A stretch of DNA of 40,862 nucleotides from Candidatus Zipacnadia bacterium. GTDB taxonomy: Bacteria; Armatimonadota; Zipacnadia; Zipacnadales; Zipacnadaceae. Position 1 is the stretch's first letter, and the number at the start of each line of letters is the position of its first letter. The notes under the pieces are model-generated. The model was given only the letters and a program-made list of their open reading frames with translations. It did not search any database and had not been told where the DNA came from. The position numbers and the translations under genes were made by a program. Of the stretch, positions 26,371 to 34,358 are shown piece by piece. Location of the stretch: NCBI GenBank assembly GCA_029820565.1, contig JALGUR010000016.1, forward strand, positions 1-40,862, written 5' to 3'.

Positions 26371-27918
26371 TTAACCATCAGCACTATGGGGCACCTGTAA
26401 CTGCTGCAACAACTTCTGTAGGTATGGGCGAAGCTGCGGCATAATATAATCAAAGTTTATCCCCCGGTCAGTAATCTCCCAGAACTCGGGAACAGTCACG
26501 CTCAGAAGTTCCTTGCCCAAGCGGGTCAACGTATCCGCCTCGACCTCTCTTAGGGCTGCTTGGACCTGCTCATTCAACGAATCTGCCTCTTCCGACACAT
26601 AGAAGGCGCCCAAGGCCAGCCACATTTTATAGACTCCCGCCAGGGGCCGTTGGTAACCTCTGCTGCTCAGGAACTCGGCCAGCGACAGGAAGACCTCCAG
26701 CAGGTCAGAGGCTCGTCGGCACTGCTGCTGGCAGGCCACCTGGTTGAGAACCTTCAAGTCGTAGGCTACTGTCTCGGCAATGAACTGCAATCCCTGTTGC
26801 TCAGCTACCCGGGCATAATAACATAAATGATGACTAATACGCACAGCCAGTTCCGGCCAGGGGACTATGAACTGCTCGGCCAGGAGCCGATACTCGTGCA
26901 ATAGGTTGTAGATAATATGCTTCTGCCTGGCGTTTATCGCCTCGCGCATAAAAGTGTTAAAATACTTCACCACTAAGTGTGTCACCGCTTCGTCCCCACT
27001 GCCCAGAGCCTTCTCCCCGATATGCCGGGCACTTACGGCCACAGCAGTGGCCACCTCCGGAGACGCTTCCAGAGCTGAATTGAATATAGTCTGCAATTCG
27101 CGTAACACCTTGACCTCTACCCAGTTTTGCTCCTGCTCAATGCGGCTCACATACTCGTGAGACGGGCCTAAGAAAATGCCGTCCTCTACTTCAAACCAAT
27201 CGGGAGGCCGCTGGGACTTGTCCTGCCAATAGTGGGCGGAGATGTCCTGCAAGGCCCAGACACTGCCGAGCACTACGCTGCTATCATTTACACGCAGGGA
27301 GCCTTTAGCAATATCGGTAATCTGCTCCAGGCTCTGACTGAACCGCAGTTTGATCTTCGGCACTGAACTGCTCCGTGGCCCGTTCTGCCTCAGACAGTCC
27401 AGGGCCCGAGACTTTATTTTGCTGATGATGTTATTAGGCTCCAGAAAATCAAATACGAAAAATACGTAGGGAATCAATGACACCAGACACACCGTCATCA
27501 GCACCAGGCACACTAATATGCCCGTGCACGGAGCAAATTCCGGCTTTATTGTATGGGCCACATAGAAACAGTAGATGATGGTGAATATGAAAACCGCCAA
27601 CAGTAACAGATTGACTTTGGCTTCTACAAACAGGTCAATGAGCTTGGGAGTATAACGACTGGCGGTCATCTCAACTACGATTAGTACCAGCGTTATGGTA
27701 ATGGCTACCAAAGTGCCCAGCGTGCTGGCGATGGAAGTGAGAGTATAGCGAGCCGTGCCCGGATCAGCCTCCAGTAGAGACTTAAAAAAGTGAGGTGGGC
27801 CCCCCGGCCGCATCAGGTCAATGCTGTACATTACTGCAAACAAACCCACCGCCCCGGCCACGATGAATATCGGCGCAGCCTTGGCTATCCGGTGAATACG
27901 CGGTGATATGCCTTTCAT
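26371..27918 (-). CDS. DUF2254-like integral membrane protein
   Basis: The 515-residue product has four membrane helices in its first 160 residues: APIFIVAGAVGLFAVMYSI, TSIASTLGTLVAITITLVLIVVE, VNLLLLAVFIFTIIYCFYVA and ILVCLVLMTVCLVSLIPYVFF. The second carries the DUF2254 hallmark (STLxxxxxIxxTLxLIVVEMTASRYTPKLI). The C-terminal two-thirds is a soluble, mostly helical region with possible TPR-like character (VEVKVLRELQTIFNSALEAS). DUF2254 proteins are widespread and uncharacterised. Some resemble ion-channel-like membrane modules, which I cannot confirm. It precedes the dehydrogenase gene (35 bases to its start) and follows a terminator, so it probably begins a transcription unit, although no promoter stands out. 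Confidence 0.7.
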   Translation of the reverse strand: MKGISPRIHRIAKAAPIFIVAGAVGLFAVMYSIDLMRPGGPPHFFKSLLEADPGTARYTLTSIASTLGTLVAITITLVLIVVEMTASRYTPKLIDLFVEAKVNLLLLAVFIFTIIYCFYVAHTIKPEFAPCTGILVCLVLMTVCLVSLIPYVFFVFDFLEPNNIISKIKSRALDCLRQNGPRSSSVPKIKLRFSQSLEQITDIAKGSLRVNDSSVVLGSVWALQDISAHYWQDKSQRPPDWFEVEDGIFLGPSHEYVSRIEQEQNWVEVKVLRELQTIFNSALEASPEVATAVAVSARHIGEKALGSGDEAVTHLVVKYFNTFMREAINARQKHIIYNLLHEYRLLAEQFIVPWPELAVRISHHLCYYARVAEQQGLQFIAETVAYDLKVLNQVACQQQCRRASDLLEVFLSLAEFLSSRGYQRPLAGVYKMWLALGAFYVSEEADSLNEQVQAALREVEADTLTRLGKELLSVTVPEFWEITDRGINFDYIMPQLRPYLQKLLQQLQVPHSADG

Positions 27919-27936
27919 AGTTGACCCTGCCTATGC

Positions 27937-27974
27937 AAATAAAAATGCGGCGCTGCTATTATAGTTCGCCGCAT
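27937..27974 (-). terminator. Rho-independent terminator after the 554-residue protein gene
   Basis: On the minus strand ATGCGGCG (27967-27974) pairs with CGCCGCAT (27945-27952) as a perfect eight-base stem with a 14-base loop, followed by TTTTATTT (27937-27944). It separates the gene at 28024 from the DUF2254-like gene. The loop contains TATAAT. Confidence 0.8.
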
Positions 27975-28023
27975 ATGAGAGAATTACCTGCCTTGATTGG
28001 TCAGCAGAAGCAGTGGGCACAGA

Positions 28024-29688
28024 TTACCACCACTCCATTACTTCTATCCCCAGCTCCTGTTGGGCCTCCTTAATAGCATCAAACGCGAACCCCCAAGCAA
28101 GACTTGGTAAGTCTTTCTCAGCAATCTCCTCTTCAATTGTGGCCACTACATCGTCATAGTCCACTGCGGCATCTTCCGGCTGTTGCAGCGCAGACTGCCA
28201 GTGTGTCCAGGCAATATCCCAGATGTCCTCGGCTACCTGTAGGAGCGACAACACTTTCTCACGAGTCGGCTCCAAGGTCCTTGGGCAGGTGCTTTCCTCC
28301 AAGCGCCTCAGTGCTGCCAGACACCGATCCCGTCGTTCCTTCACCCATTCCAGGGCTTTGCTGCGGGACTCGGCGTTCTTTATCCGGCCTTTAATCTGAC
28401 GGAAAGCATAATGATGGTTGGCAATTCGGGATATCGCGATGTCGGCCATGGTGAACCATGCCGCTATCTCAAGCTGCTCAGACTTGCCTCCTATCTCAAT
28501 CCGGGCGCTGTGCCCTGTACCACTCTCATTGAGAAGATAGAAGCGTTGGTGAGTGGCCTGCTGCTGAGTGGGAACCAAGCATCCCTCCGCATCCGTCCAC
28601 TCGTTCCTCGTAGTTACTTTGGCGATATGTCCGGGTAGGGAGCCCTCCGTTGGCACCTCCAAGGTTGGTTGAAGGGCCCTATACAACTCTGTACGGTCTG
28701 CGTCTGGGAGTGCTGAATAAACTCTCAGAATAAGGACGCGCCCGTTCGTCCACAGCGATACCTCGTGATGCACTTTGCCTGGTACGCCAAGGCCGGGATC
28801 GTGGATCGGGCCCTTGGTCGGATAAGTGATTCCCACCCCTCCGTAGATCATGCGCATATGCTTGATTCGACGCTGCCAATCCTTTTCACTCCTCGGTTGC
28901 GCAGCCGGGGTCAGCACTGCATCGCGAATTGGAGCAAACAGCGGGTCAATGCACGCGGGGGCACCATCTTCGCTGTCGCTGTATGGGTAGATCGCCGGGT
29001 CTGTGTCGTCCGGATCGTACGGCTCGTCTGGCAGGTCGGTGGCCTCCTGCAGAATTGCCTGCACTTCGGGCCCCAACTCCACCGGTGCGGGGCGAATCAT
29101 TACTATCAGCATGCCGACGAACCCTTTCAGCACCACATGAGCACCTTCGCGGTCGTACACCTTGCACAAATGAGCCGTTTGGGCCCGGTAGGCCCCCTCG
29201 CCTTTCTCCAGATACAGAGCGTCGTTGAACCTGTCAGGGAGCCATTTCGGAGCAATGGCTGACGTGGCCACTGCCTCAAACGATTCGGCAAAGAGAGGTA
29301 CAGGCGGCTGAGAGGTCGCCTGCGCCAGGACGCTGTCCGGAGGCGGAAGCCACCTGAACGGGCGCCAGCCGCAACCCAACCTCTCTGGGAAGTAATCCAG
29401 CTTCTCTGGCGTGCCTCGTGGGAACACTGGACTTCCTTCGATACCCGCCTGGTGGTAGGTCTCGCTGGTCTGTAGGTCTATGGGGACGTCGGACGCCACA
29501 GTTGGCTCGATATCCATCTGGCGATATGTCTCATCGGCTTGCGCGGCGATAGAGGAATCAGATCGGCCCCCGGGCCTGTTGACCGTACGGCCGTAAAGGT
29601 AGAACCCGCCGGCTGCCACCACGACCAGGCCCAGCACAATGGCTACCGAAGTCCGGGTCGCGACCTTGCGCAGTACCACCACTATCAC
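28024..29688 (-). CDS. Membrane-anchored protein of unknown function
   Basis: I do not recognise this 554-residue product. It starts at a GTG (29688) without a strong ribosome binding site and has one N-terminal membrane helix (SVAIVLGLVVVAAGGFYLYG, about 14-33), leaving a large extracytoplasmic part. Residues 50-85 hold an imperfect duplication (ETYRQMDIE and ETYHQAGIE). The middle is acidic (DLPDEPYDPDDTDPAIYPYS) and followed by an alpha/beta segment (HHEVSLWTNGRVLILRVYSA). The C-terminal 130 residues are a charged helix-rich region that may form a coiled coil (AEDIWDIAWTHWQSALQQPE). The gene starts only about 20 bases beyond the tRNA-Cys CCA end, so it is probably read from the tRNA operon. 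A terminator follows it. Confidence 0.65.
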   Translation of the reverse strand: MIVVVLRKVATRTSVAIVLGLVVVAAGGFYLYGRTVNRPGGRSDSSIAAQADETYRQMDIEPTVASDVPIDLQTSETYHQAGIEGSPVFPRGTPEKLDYFPERLGCGWRPFRWLPPPDSVLAQATSQPPVPLFAESFEAVATSAIAPKWLPDRFNDALYLEKGEGAYRAQTAHLCKVYDREGAHVVLKGFVGMLIVMIRPAPVELGPEVQAILQEATDLPDEPYDPDDTDPAIYPYSDSEDGAPACIDPLFAPIRDAVLTPAAQPRSEKDWQRRIKHMRMIYGGVGITYPTKGPIHDPGLGVPGKVHHEVSLWTNGRVLILRVYSALPDADRTELYRALQPTLEVPTEGSLPGHIAKVTTRNEWTDAEGCLVPTQQQATHQRFYLLNESGTGHSARIEIGGKSEQLEIAAWFTMADIAISRIANHHYAFRQIKGRIKNAESRSKALEWVKERRDRCLAALRRLEESTCPRTLEPTREKVLSLLQVAEDIWDIAWTHWQSALQQPEDAAVDYDDVVATIEEEIAEKDLPSLAWGFAFDAIKEAQQELGIEVMEWW

Positions 29689-29712
29689 CCCCAGCGTTAC
29701 TTAGTTGATTGG

Positions 29713-29785
29713 AGGCGGCGGCCGGAATCGAACCGGCGAATAGCGGTTTTGCAGACCGCTGCCTTAACCACTTGGCTACGCCGCC
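29713..29785 (-). tRNA. tRNA-Cys (anticodon GCA)
   Basis: The acceptor stem is GGCGGCG/CGCCGCC with discriminator U, as expected for Cys. The anticodon loop CTGCAAA gives GCA, and the T arm has GGTTCGATTCC. The CCA is encoded at 29710-29712. It is the last tRNA of the five-tRNA run. Confidence 0.97.
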
Positions 29786-29841
29786 TCCAATAATAACATC
29801 TGAGGGCGAGCCAGTCGCAACCGACCCGCCCCGAATACTGG

Positions 29842-29914
29842 AGCGGAAGAGGAGAGTCGAACTCCCGACCTTCTGCTTGGCAAGCAGACGCTCTACCAAC
29901 TGAGCTACTTCCGC
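29842..29914 (-). tRNA. tRNA-Gly (anticodon GCC)
   Basis: The acceptor stem is GCGGAAG paired with its complement at the 3' end with discriminator U. The anticodon loop TTGCCAA gives GCC, and the T arm has GAGTTCGACTC. CCA is encoded at 29839-29841. Confidence 0.97.
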
Positions 29915-29931
29915 TTTTGGTTCTATCACCC

Positions 29932-30053
29932 GTAGGAGCGGCATCCTTGCCGCGATTGCCAGTGGCACGGGCTTCCAGCCCGTGAAAACTGTGCAGATAC
30001 ACAGGCAGGATGCCTGTGCCACCAGATAATCGGGCCAGGGATGGCCCTCCTAC
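29932..30053. repeat. Modular palindromic repeat element, long form
   Basis: The element is bounded by inverted ends GTAGGAG (29932-29938) and CTCCTAC (30047-30053). Inside are four perfect small palindromes: GCGGCA/TGCCGC (29938-29953), CACGGGCT/AGCCCGTG (29966-29984), CACAGGC/GCCTGTG (30000-30018) and GGGCCA/TGGCCC (30032-30047). It lies between two tRNA-Gly genes. A short form recurs at 31745. It encodes no protein. Confidence 0.85.
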
Positions 30054-30068
30054 TGTATTATTCCTTGG

Positions 30069-30141
30069 AGCGGGAAAGGGGATTCGAACCCCCGACCCTC
30101 AGCTTGGGAAGCTGATGCTCTACCATCTGAGCTATTCCCGC
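30069..30141 (-). tRNA. tRNA-Gly (anticodon CCC)
   Basis: The acceptor stem is GCGGGAA/TTCCCGC with discriminator U. The anticodon loop TTCCCAA gives CCC, and the T arm has GGGTTCGAATCCC. CCA is encoded at 30066-30068. With the nearby GCC isoacceptor it gives two glycine tRNAs in one operon. Confidence 0.97.
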
Positions 30142-30166
30142 ATTGTCAAGCTATTGGTAACGGCAG

Positions 30167-30251
30167 CAACGACAGCTACGAACCACTGCATATTGCCATC
30201 CCTGTCGTTGTCTATTGTTGTCTGACGTTCCTGTCGTTGAACCTGTCGTTG
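30167..30251. repeat. CTGTCGTTG short direct repeats with one inverted copy
   Basis: CTGTCGTTG occurs exactly at 30202-30210, 30231-30239 and 30243-30251, with the inverted copy CAACGACAG at 30167-30175. All lie in the 127-base spacer between tRNA-Val and tRNA-Gly(CCC). Confidence 0.6.
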
Positions 30252-30268
30252 TTCCCGCCGTCAAGTGG

Positions 30269-30341
30269 TGGGCGGTGCAGGACTTGAACCTGCGGCCTCT
30301 ACCGTGTGAAGGTAGCGCTCTCCCACCTGAGCTAACCGCCC
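30269..30341 (-). tRNA. tRNA-Val (anticodon CAC)
   Basis: The acceptor stem is GGGCGGT/ACCGCCC with discriminator A. The anticodon loop TTCACAC gives CAC, and the T arm has AGGTTCAAGTCCT. CCA is encoded at 30266-30268. Confidence 0.97.
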
Positions 30342-30358
30342 GCCTTGCCTAAATTTGG

Positions 30359-30443
30359 TGCCGAGGGCGGGATTCGAACCCGCACGAGCCTTGCGGCCAC
30401 TAGCCCCTCAAGCTAGCGTGTCTGCCAATTCCACCACCTCGGC
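30359..30443 (-). tRNA. tRNA-Leu (anticodon GAG)
   Basis: This is a class II tRNA with acceptor stem GCCGAGG/CCTCGGC, discriminator A, anticodon loop TTGAGGG giving GAG, a long variable arm, and a T arm with GGTTCGAATCC. CCA is encoded at 30356-30358. It is the first tRNA after the promoter at 30449-30477. Confidence 0.97.
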
Positions 30444-30448
30444 TACCT

Positions 30449-30477
30449 TATATAATATACCATACTGCAACTGTCAA
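30449..30477 (-). promoter_or_regulatory. Promoter of the five-tRNA operon
   Basis: On the minus strand a perfect TTGACA (30472-30477) lies 17 bases before an AT-rich -10 (TATATA at 30449-30454), immediately upstream of tRNA-Leu(GAG). No other promoter is visible before the downstream tRNAs. Confidence 0.75.
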
Positions 30478-30577
30478 GTCAAGCATCTATGGTCAAGTAA
30501 TAGGAGTCCATCACAAGAAGGTATTTCATCGCTGTCGCCTGAATCGTACATTGCAGTTCGACATAGGAGGTTAGCCT

Positions 30578-31735
30578 ATGGTTGACATTGAGAATTTCGA
30601 ATTAGCGCCGATGCCGCGTATTGTGTACGGCAGTGGTGCGATTTCTGATTTGTCCGCATATGCCAAAGAATTGGGAGTTCAGGCCCTCCTGGTGACGGGT
30701 CGCGGCTCGCTGCGCCGCTCCGGGCGGCTGGATGAGATAGTAGATAGCCTGCAGGCGACCAACTTTAGGGTCACTGTTTTTGAGGGGGTCGAGCCCGAGC
30801 CGACACTGAGCACTGTGGAACGCGGGCGTCAGGTATTGCGAGAAAACCAGTGCGACCTGGTGATTACTATCGGCGGGGGCAGTGTTATGGATGTGGGCAA
30901 GGCCATCGCCGGTTTGGCCAACGAGCCAGGTAGTGTCGCACAACACCATTGCGGGCGGCCACTTTCCGCCGCAGCCCTACCCATCATTGCTGCTCCTACC
31001 ACCTCAGGAACCGGTTCTGAGGTGACCCCTGTTTTAGTGCTCACTGATCCGGACCGAGGTATCAAGGCCAGCATCCGCGATGACCGGCTGGTGGCCAAGA
31101 TAGCCCTGCTCGACCCCGAACTGACCCTGACCTTGCCGCCGCGGCCTACTGCTGATGCAGGTCTGGACGCCTTCACTCAGGCGCTGGAGGCCTATACCTC
31201 AATCGGGGCCAATTTCATAACCGACACCTGGGCTCTGGAGGCTATTGCGCGCATAGGCTCGTCGCTTCGCCAGGCTTATCATCAGGGCGATGACCTAACC
31301 GCTCGCGAGAATATGAGCCTGGGCAGCGTGCTGGCAGGTATGGCTTTGGCCAGCGCAGGGCTCGGTTTGGTACATGGGTTGGCTCATCCGATCGGCTACG
31401 CGTACCAGTTGCCCCATGGCCAAGCCTGTGCCATACTGCTGCCGTATGTTATAAAGTTCAACATAGAAGTCAGTCAGGCCAGGTATGCCACGGCGGCGCG
31501 TGTGTTGGGAATCAGCAAGAACAGTGGCGATGCGGAGGCGGCTGAGGCGCTGCATCGGTGGGTGAGTGAACTATGCGATGAATTGGAAGCCAGCGCCTCT
31601 CTGAGTGAGTTAGGGGCTACCGAGGATGATTTTGACAGCATCATTGCCGCGGCCATGAAATCGGGCTCTGCCAAGCATAATCCTCGACCAGTAACTGAGG
31701 GCAATCTGCGCGAGTTACTCCGGGAGATGTTATAA
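30578..31735 (+). CDS. Iron-containing alcohol dehydrogenase
   Basis: The 385-residue product is a group III (Fe-type) alcohol dehydrogenase: nucleotide-binding GGGSVMDVGKAIAG, then PTTSGTGSEVTPVLVL, and the metal-binding segment ADAGLDAFTQALEAYTS with its Asp. The His ligands follow in GLGLVHGLAHPIGYAYQLPHGQACAILLP, with a later C-terminal His in SGSAKHNPRPVTE. Length and motif spacing are normal. AGGAGG eight bases before the ATG sets the start. It is the first gene of a plus-strand run with a cupin, a glycerol-1-phosphate dehydrogenase and a creatininase-like enzyme. The substrate (an aldehyde/alcohol, lactaldehyde or polyol) cannot be read from the motifs. Confidence 0.95.
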   Translation: MVDIENFELAPMPRIVYGSGAISDLSAYAKELGVQALLVTGRGSLRRSGRLDEIVDSLQATNFRVTVFEGVEPEPTLSTVERGRQVLRENQCDLVITIGGGSVMDVGKAIAGLANEPGSVAQHHCGRPLSAAALPIIAAPTTSGTGSEVTPVLVLTDPDRGIKASIRDDRLVAKIALLDPELTLTLPPRPTADAGLDAFTQALEAYTSIGANFITDTWALEAIARIGSSLRQAYHQGDDLTARENMSLGSVLAGMALASAGLGLVHGLAHPIGYAYQLPHGQACAILLPYVIKFNIEVSQARYATAARVLGISKNSGDAEAAEALHRWVSELCDELEASASLSELGATEDDFDSIIAAAMKSGSAKHNPRPVTEGNLRELLREML

Positions 31736-31744
31736 GTAGACCAC

Positions 31745-31797
31745 GTAGGAGCGGCATCCTTGCCGCGATTTCATCGGGACAATAATGTCCCTCCTAA
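31745..31797. repeat. Modular palindromic repeat element, short form
   Basis: The left 24 bases, ends and first palindrome (GTAGGAG, GCGGCA/TGCCGC), are identical to those of the element at 29932. The inner hairpin is a different one, GGGACA/TGTCCC (31776-31791), followed by CTCCTAA as the right end (six of seven matches). It lies between the iron-dehydrogenase and cupin genes. Confidence 0.8.
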
Positions 31798-31829
31798 GAT
31801 TCAGTAGACACACAAAGAAGGTTAACGCA

Positions 31830-32168
31830 ATGGAAAAAGTCAATGAGCGCGAATGCGAATTCCGCTTCGGCGACCATGGCCCGAAGTACTTGCTGCGCGG
31901 CCCGAGGTTTGAATGGGGCGTGATCGTCTTGCAGCCTGGTCAGGAGTTAGGCGCTCATAAACACGAGCAAGTGGAAGAGACTTTCTACTTTGAGAGCGGT
32001 GCGCCCTTAATGGTGGTGGATGAGACCGAATATCGGGTCATTCCCGGCGACGTGTTTCGGCTGGAGCCGGGTGAAGCCCACAACATCATCAATGACTCAG
32101 ACGAGGACACGCGCATTATCTTTATCAAGTGCCCCTATGTGTCGGGGGACAAGATAACCATTGACTAA
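31830..32168 (+). CDS. Small single-domain cupin
   Basis: I start at the ATG at 31830 (GAAGG eight bases upstream); an ATG at 31785 would place 15 residues within the palindromic repeat. The 112-residue product has both cupin motifs: GAHKHEQVEETFYFESG (motif 1, with the His-x-His and Glu metal ligands) and PGDVFRLEPGEAHNIIN (motif 2, with the third His). Such proteins bind a metal and act as sugar or keto-acid isomerases, or as small-molecule sensors. The 3' end overlaps the start of the next gene by eight bases, which couples their translation. A role in the same sugar or polyol route as its neighbours is likely but inferred. Confidence 0.92.
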   Translation: MEKVNERECEFRFGDHGPKYLLRGPRFEWGVIVLQPGQELGAHKHEQVEETFYFESGAPLMVVDETEYRVIPGDVFRLEPGEAHNIINDSDEDTRIIFIKCPYVSGDKITID

Positions 32169-33561
32169 TCCCAGTCTGGCGCAATTGCAGCAGTCCATCC
32201 AGCGGCTTCTGGGCACTGAGCAGCCCTGCACGTGTGGCCGCACGCATGCTGTGCCTATCCGGCAGGTATTAGTAGAGCAGGGAGCAATTGAGCAGGTGCC
32301 GGAAGTTCTGGCTCGCTTAGGTCTAGCCGGACAGTGCCTACTGGTAGCAGACCCAACCACCTATGAGGTCGCCGGGGGCCAGGTCAGGTCAGTTATTGAG
32401 CAGGATGGCCGAAGTGTGGATACGCTGGTGTTGCCGCCGACGGCGGAACAACAGCACTTAGAGGCCACCGACGAAGCCGCAGAAGAAGTCCGCCGGCAGG
32501 CCAGCGGCACAGATCATCTGATTGCCGTGGGTAGCGGCACCATTAACGATATAGTGAAGCTGGCCGCGACTCGTTTGCATATCCCCTATGTAGCCGTTGC
32601 CACGGCCCCGTCAATGACAGGCTATTCCTCGGCATTGGCAGCGGTGCTGTCAGGAGGTATTAAGCAGGCACTGCCGGCCCAGCCGCCGGTAGCTATTGTA
32701 GCCGATCTGGAGATCCTGGCGGCGGCACCGTCAATAATGATTGCCGCTGGAGTCGGCGACCTGATATCCCGGTCATTGAGCAGCGCCGACTGGCAGATGT
32801 CGTCACTACTGGTGGGCACGTACTTTTGCCAGGTGCCGGTGTCGGTAATCGCCGAGGCCGATGAAGACTGCCGTGACCACGTCGCCCAGATTGGTCAGGC
32901 GGACCCTGAGGCCATCGCTGTGCTGACCGCCGGACTGATACTCGCGGGGATGTCCATAACTATGGCCCAGACCTCCTCACCAGGCTCCGGCGGCGGCCAT
33001 CTGATTTCTCACTACTGGGATATGACCGCCCCCGCCCGCGGCCGCCAGCAGGCTTTGCACGGCTGTCAGGTCGCGGTCGGCGACCTGGTCTGCTTTACTC
33101 TGTACGAGAGACTACGGCTCTGCTTAGATGAGGCTGATGTGGATCAGGTCATAGCCAATCGGCCGGACGGTGACGAAATTAGCGCCGTCGTTGTTGGGCA
33201 TTTTGCACCACTTATCGGTCGCGGCCCTACCGTCAGTTTGGCCACGGTGGCTGCCGAGAAGCATGGCAATGATGAAGGGCTATACCGGCGGTTGGAAGTT
33301 ATTACAGAGGACTCCGGCGCTTTCTGGGCGCAATTAGACCCACTTCTTACTCCCTCAACTGAGGCCAGACGGCTGTTGCGGGCAGCGGGTGTACCTACTA
33401 CTATCAAACAACTTGACGTTGCACCCGATGAACTGATCAATGCTTTCAGATATGCCCGCTACATCCGAGGGCGCTATACAGTTCTGGATTTGGCCTATGA
33501 TTTGGGCCTGTTGGAAGAACTTCAGGACGAGGTGCTCTCCAACAGCGGGGTGCTGCTCTGA
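32161..33561 (+). CDS. sn-Glycerol-1-phosphate dehydrogenase family protein (AraM/EgsA-like)
   Basis: The 466-residue product reads from a TTG at 32161 that overlaps the cupin stop by eight bases. It has the family N-terminus with a CTCGRTHAVPI motif, the NAD(P)-binding ILIAVGSGTINDIVKLAA-like segment, PYVAVATAPSMTGYSS, and metal ligands Asp in AAGVGDLISR, His in GGGHLISHYWDM, and His in ALHGCQVAVGD. AraM-type enzymes reduce dihydroxyacetone phosphate to glycerol-1-phosphate, the archaeal lipid stereoisomer; in Bacillus the product feeds a glycerol-lipid pathway. The closest homologous groups in bacteria also include enzymes on other ketose phosphates, so the substrate is not certain. It is slightly longer than Bacillus AraM. 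Confidence 0.88.
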   Translation: MTNPSLAQLQQSIQRLLGTEQPCTCGRTHAVPIRQVLVEQGAIEQVPEVLARLGLAGQCLLVADPTTYEVAGGQVRSVIEQDGRSVDTLVLPPTAEQQHLEATDEAAEEVRRQASGTDHLIAVGSGTINDIVKLAATRLHIPYVAVATAPSMTGYSSALAAVLSGGIKQALPAQPPVAIVADLEILAAAPSIMIAAGVGDLISRSLSSADWQMSSLLVGTYFCQVPVSVIAEADEDCRDHVAQIGQADPEAIAVLTAGLILAGMSITMAQTSSPGSGGGHLISHYWDMTAPARGRQQALHGCQVAVGDLVCFTLYERLRLCLDEADVDQVIANRPDGDEISAVVVGHFAPLIGRGPTVSLATVAAEKHGNDEGLYRRLEVITEDSGAFWAQLDPLLTPSTEARRLLRAAGVPTTIKQLDVAPDELINAFRYARYIRGRYTVLDLAYDLGLLEELQDEVLSNSGVLL

Positions 33562-33596
33562 GGCCGGATGGTCTGTCCGTATCTTCAGAAAGTGAG

Positions 33597-34358
33597 ATGG
33601 GAAAGATGCCTAACGAGACCCCCGAAGTTCGCTGGGAGTATCTATTTCCTAAAGAGTTTGAGGTGGCGGTGGCCCAGTGTCCGGTGTGCTATATGCCGCT
33701 GGGCACCCTGGAGCGCCATGGTGCCCATCTGCCGTTTGGGCAGGATGCGATGAAGGCCCATGGCCTCTGCGTGCGGGCGGCCCAGAAGCACGGGGGCATT
33801 GTATTGCCACCGCTGCATTGGGGGACGCACGGCTGGTGGGCCGAAGACTATCGGCGCGGCGACGACAGCGAGTGGCCGGCAGCCAAGCAGCCCCCCGGCA
33901 GCGTCTACATCCATGAGGGCTTGCTCATCAACTTGCTGCTTTCAATGTTCCGCGAAGTTGAGTACGCGGGGTTCAAGGTAATCGTTGCCCTCACCGGCCA
34001 CTATCCCGGTCAGCAGGCACAGGCCGTCAATAATGCCGCCACCCAATATATGTGTGATAGCCCGGTGAAGGTCTGGGCCCTGTACGAACCGGAAGTGTCG
34101 GGCGAGGTGGAGGTGGGGGCTGACCACGCCGGCAAGTGGGAGACGTCTATCTTCTGGGCCCTGTATCCCGATTTAGTGAAGATGGATCGCTGCCCTGACC
34201 CCGACACGGGGTTGTTCACCTGGTGCGATGAGACGGCGTTGGAGTCTTCGCCTGAACTGGGCCGGGAGGTAGTAGAATACGTCGCCGACCAACTCGGCCA
34301 GGAGGCAGGCCGATTGCTGGCGGCGTACGACCCGCAAGTCGCTCAAGGAACGAAGTAA
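33597..34358 (+). CDS. Creatininase-family metal-dependent amidohydrolase
   Basis: The 253-residue product has the creatininase layout: a Glu and His in PLGTLERHGAHLPFGQDA with a later Asp, HWGTHGWWAEDY, SVYIHEGLLINLL, a VALTGHYPGQQ strand-turn, and HAGKWETSIFWAL with the closing His and Glu. Most creatininases have GHGGN where this one has GHYPGQ. Creatininase-fold enzymes hydrolyse cyclic amides or formamides (for example creatinine or FAPy compounds) with two metals. The start is the ATG at 33597; a second in-frame ATG at 33606 is possible. It closes the four-gene plus-strand run, 35 bases after the preceding gene. Confidence 0.9.
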   Translation: MGKMPNETPEVRWEYLFPKEFEVAVAQCPVCYMPLGTLERHGAHLPFGQDAMKAHGLCVRAAQKHGGIVLPPLHWGTHGWWAEDYRRGDDSEWPAAKQPPGSVYIHEGLLINLLLSMFREVEYAGFKVIVALTGHYPGQQAQAVNNAATQYMCDSPVKVWALYEPEVSGEVEVGADHAGKWETSIFWALYPDLVKMDRCPDPDTGLFTWCDETALESSPELGREVVEYVADQLGQEAGRLLAAYDPQVAQGTK

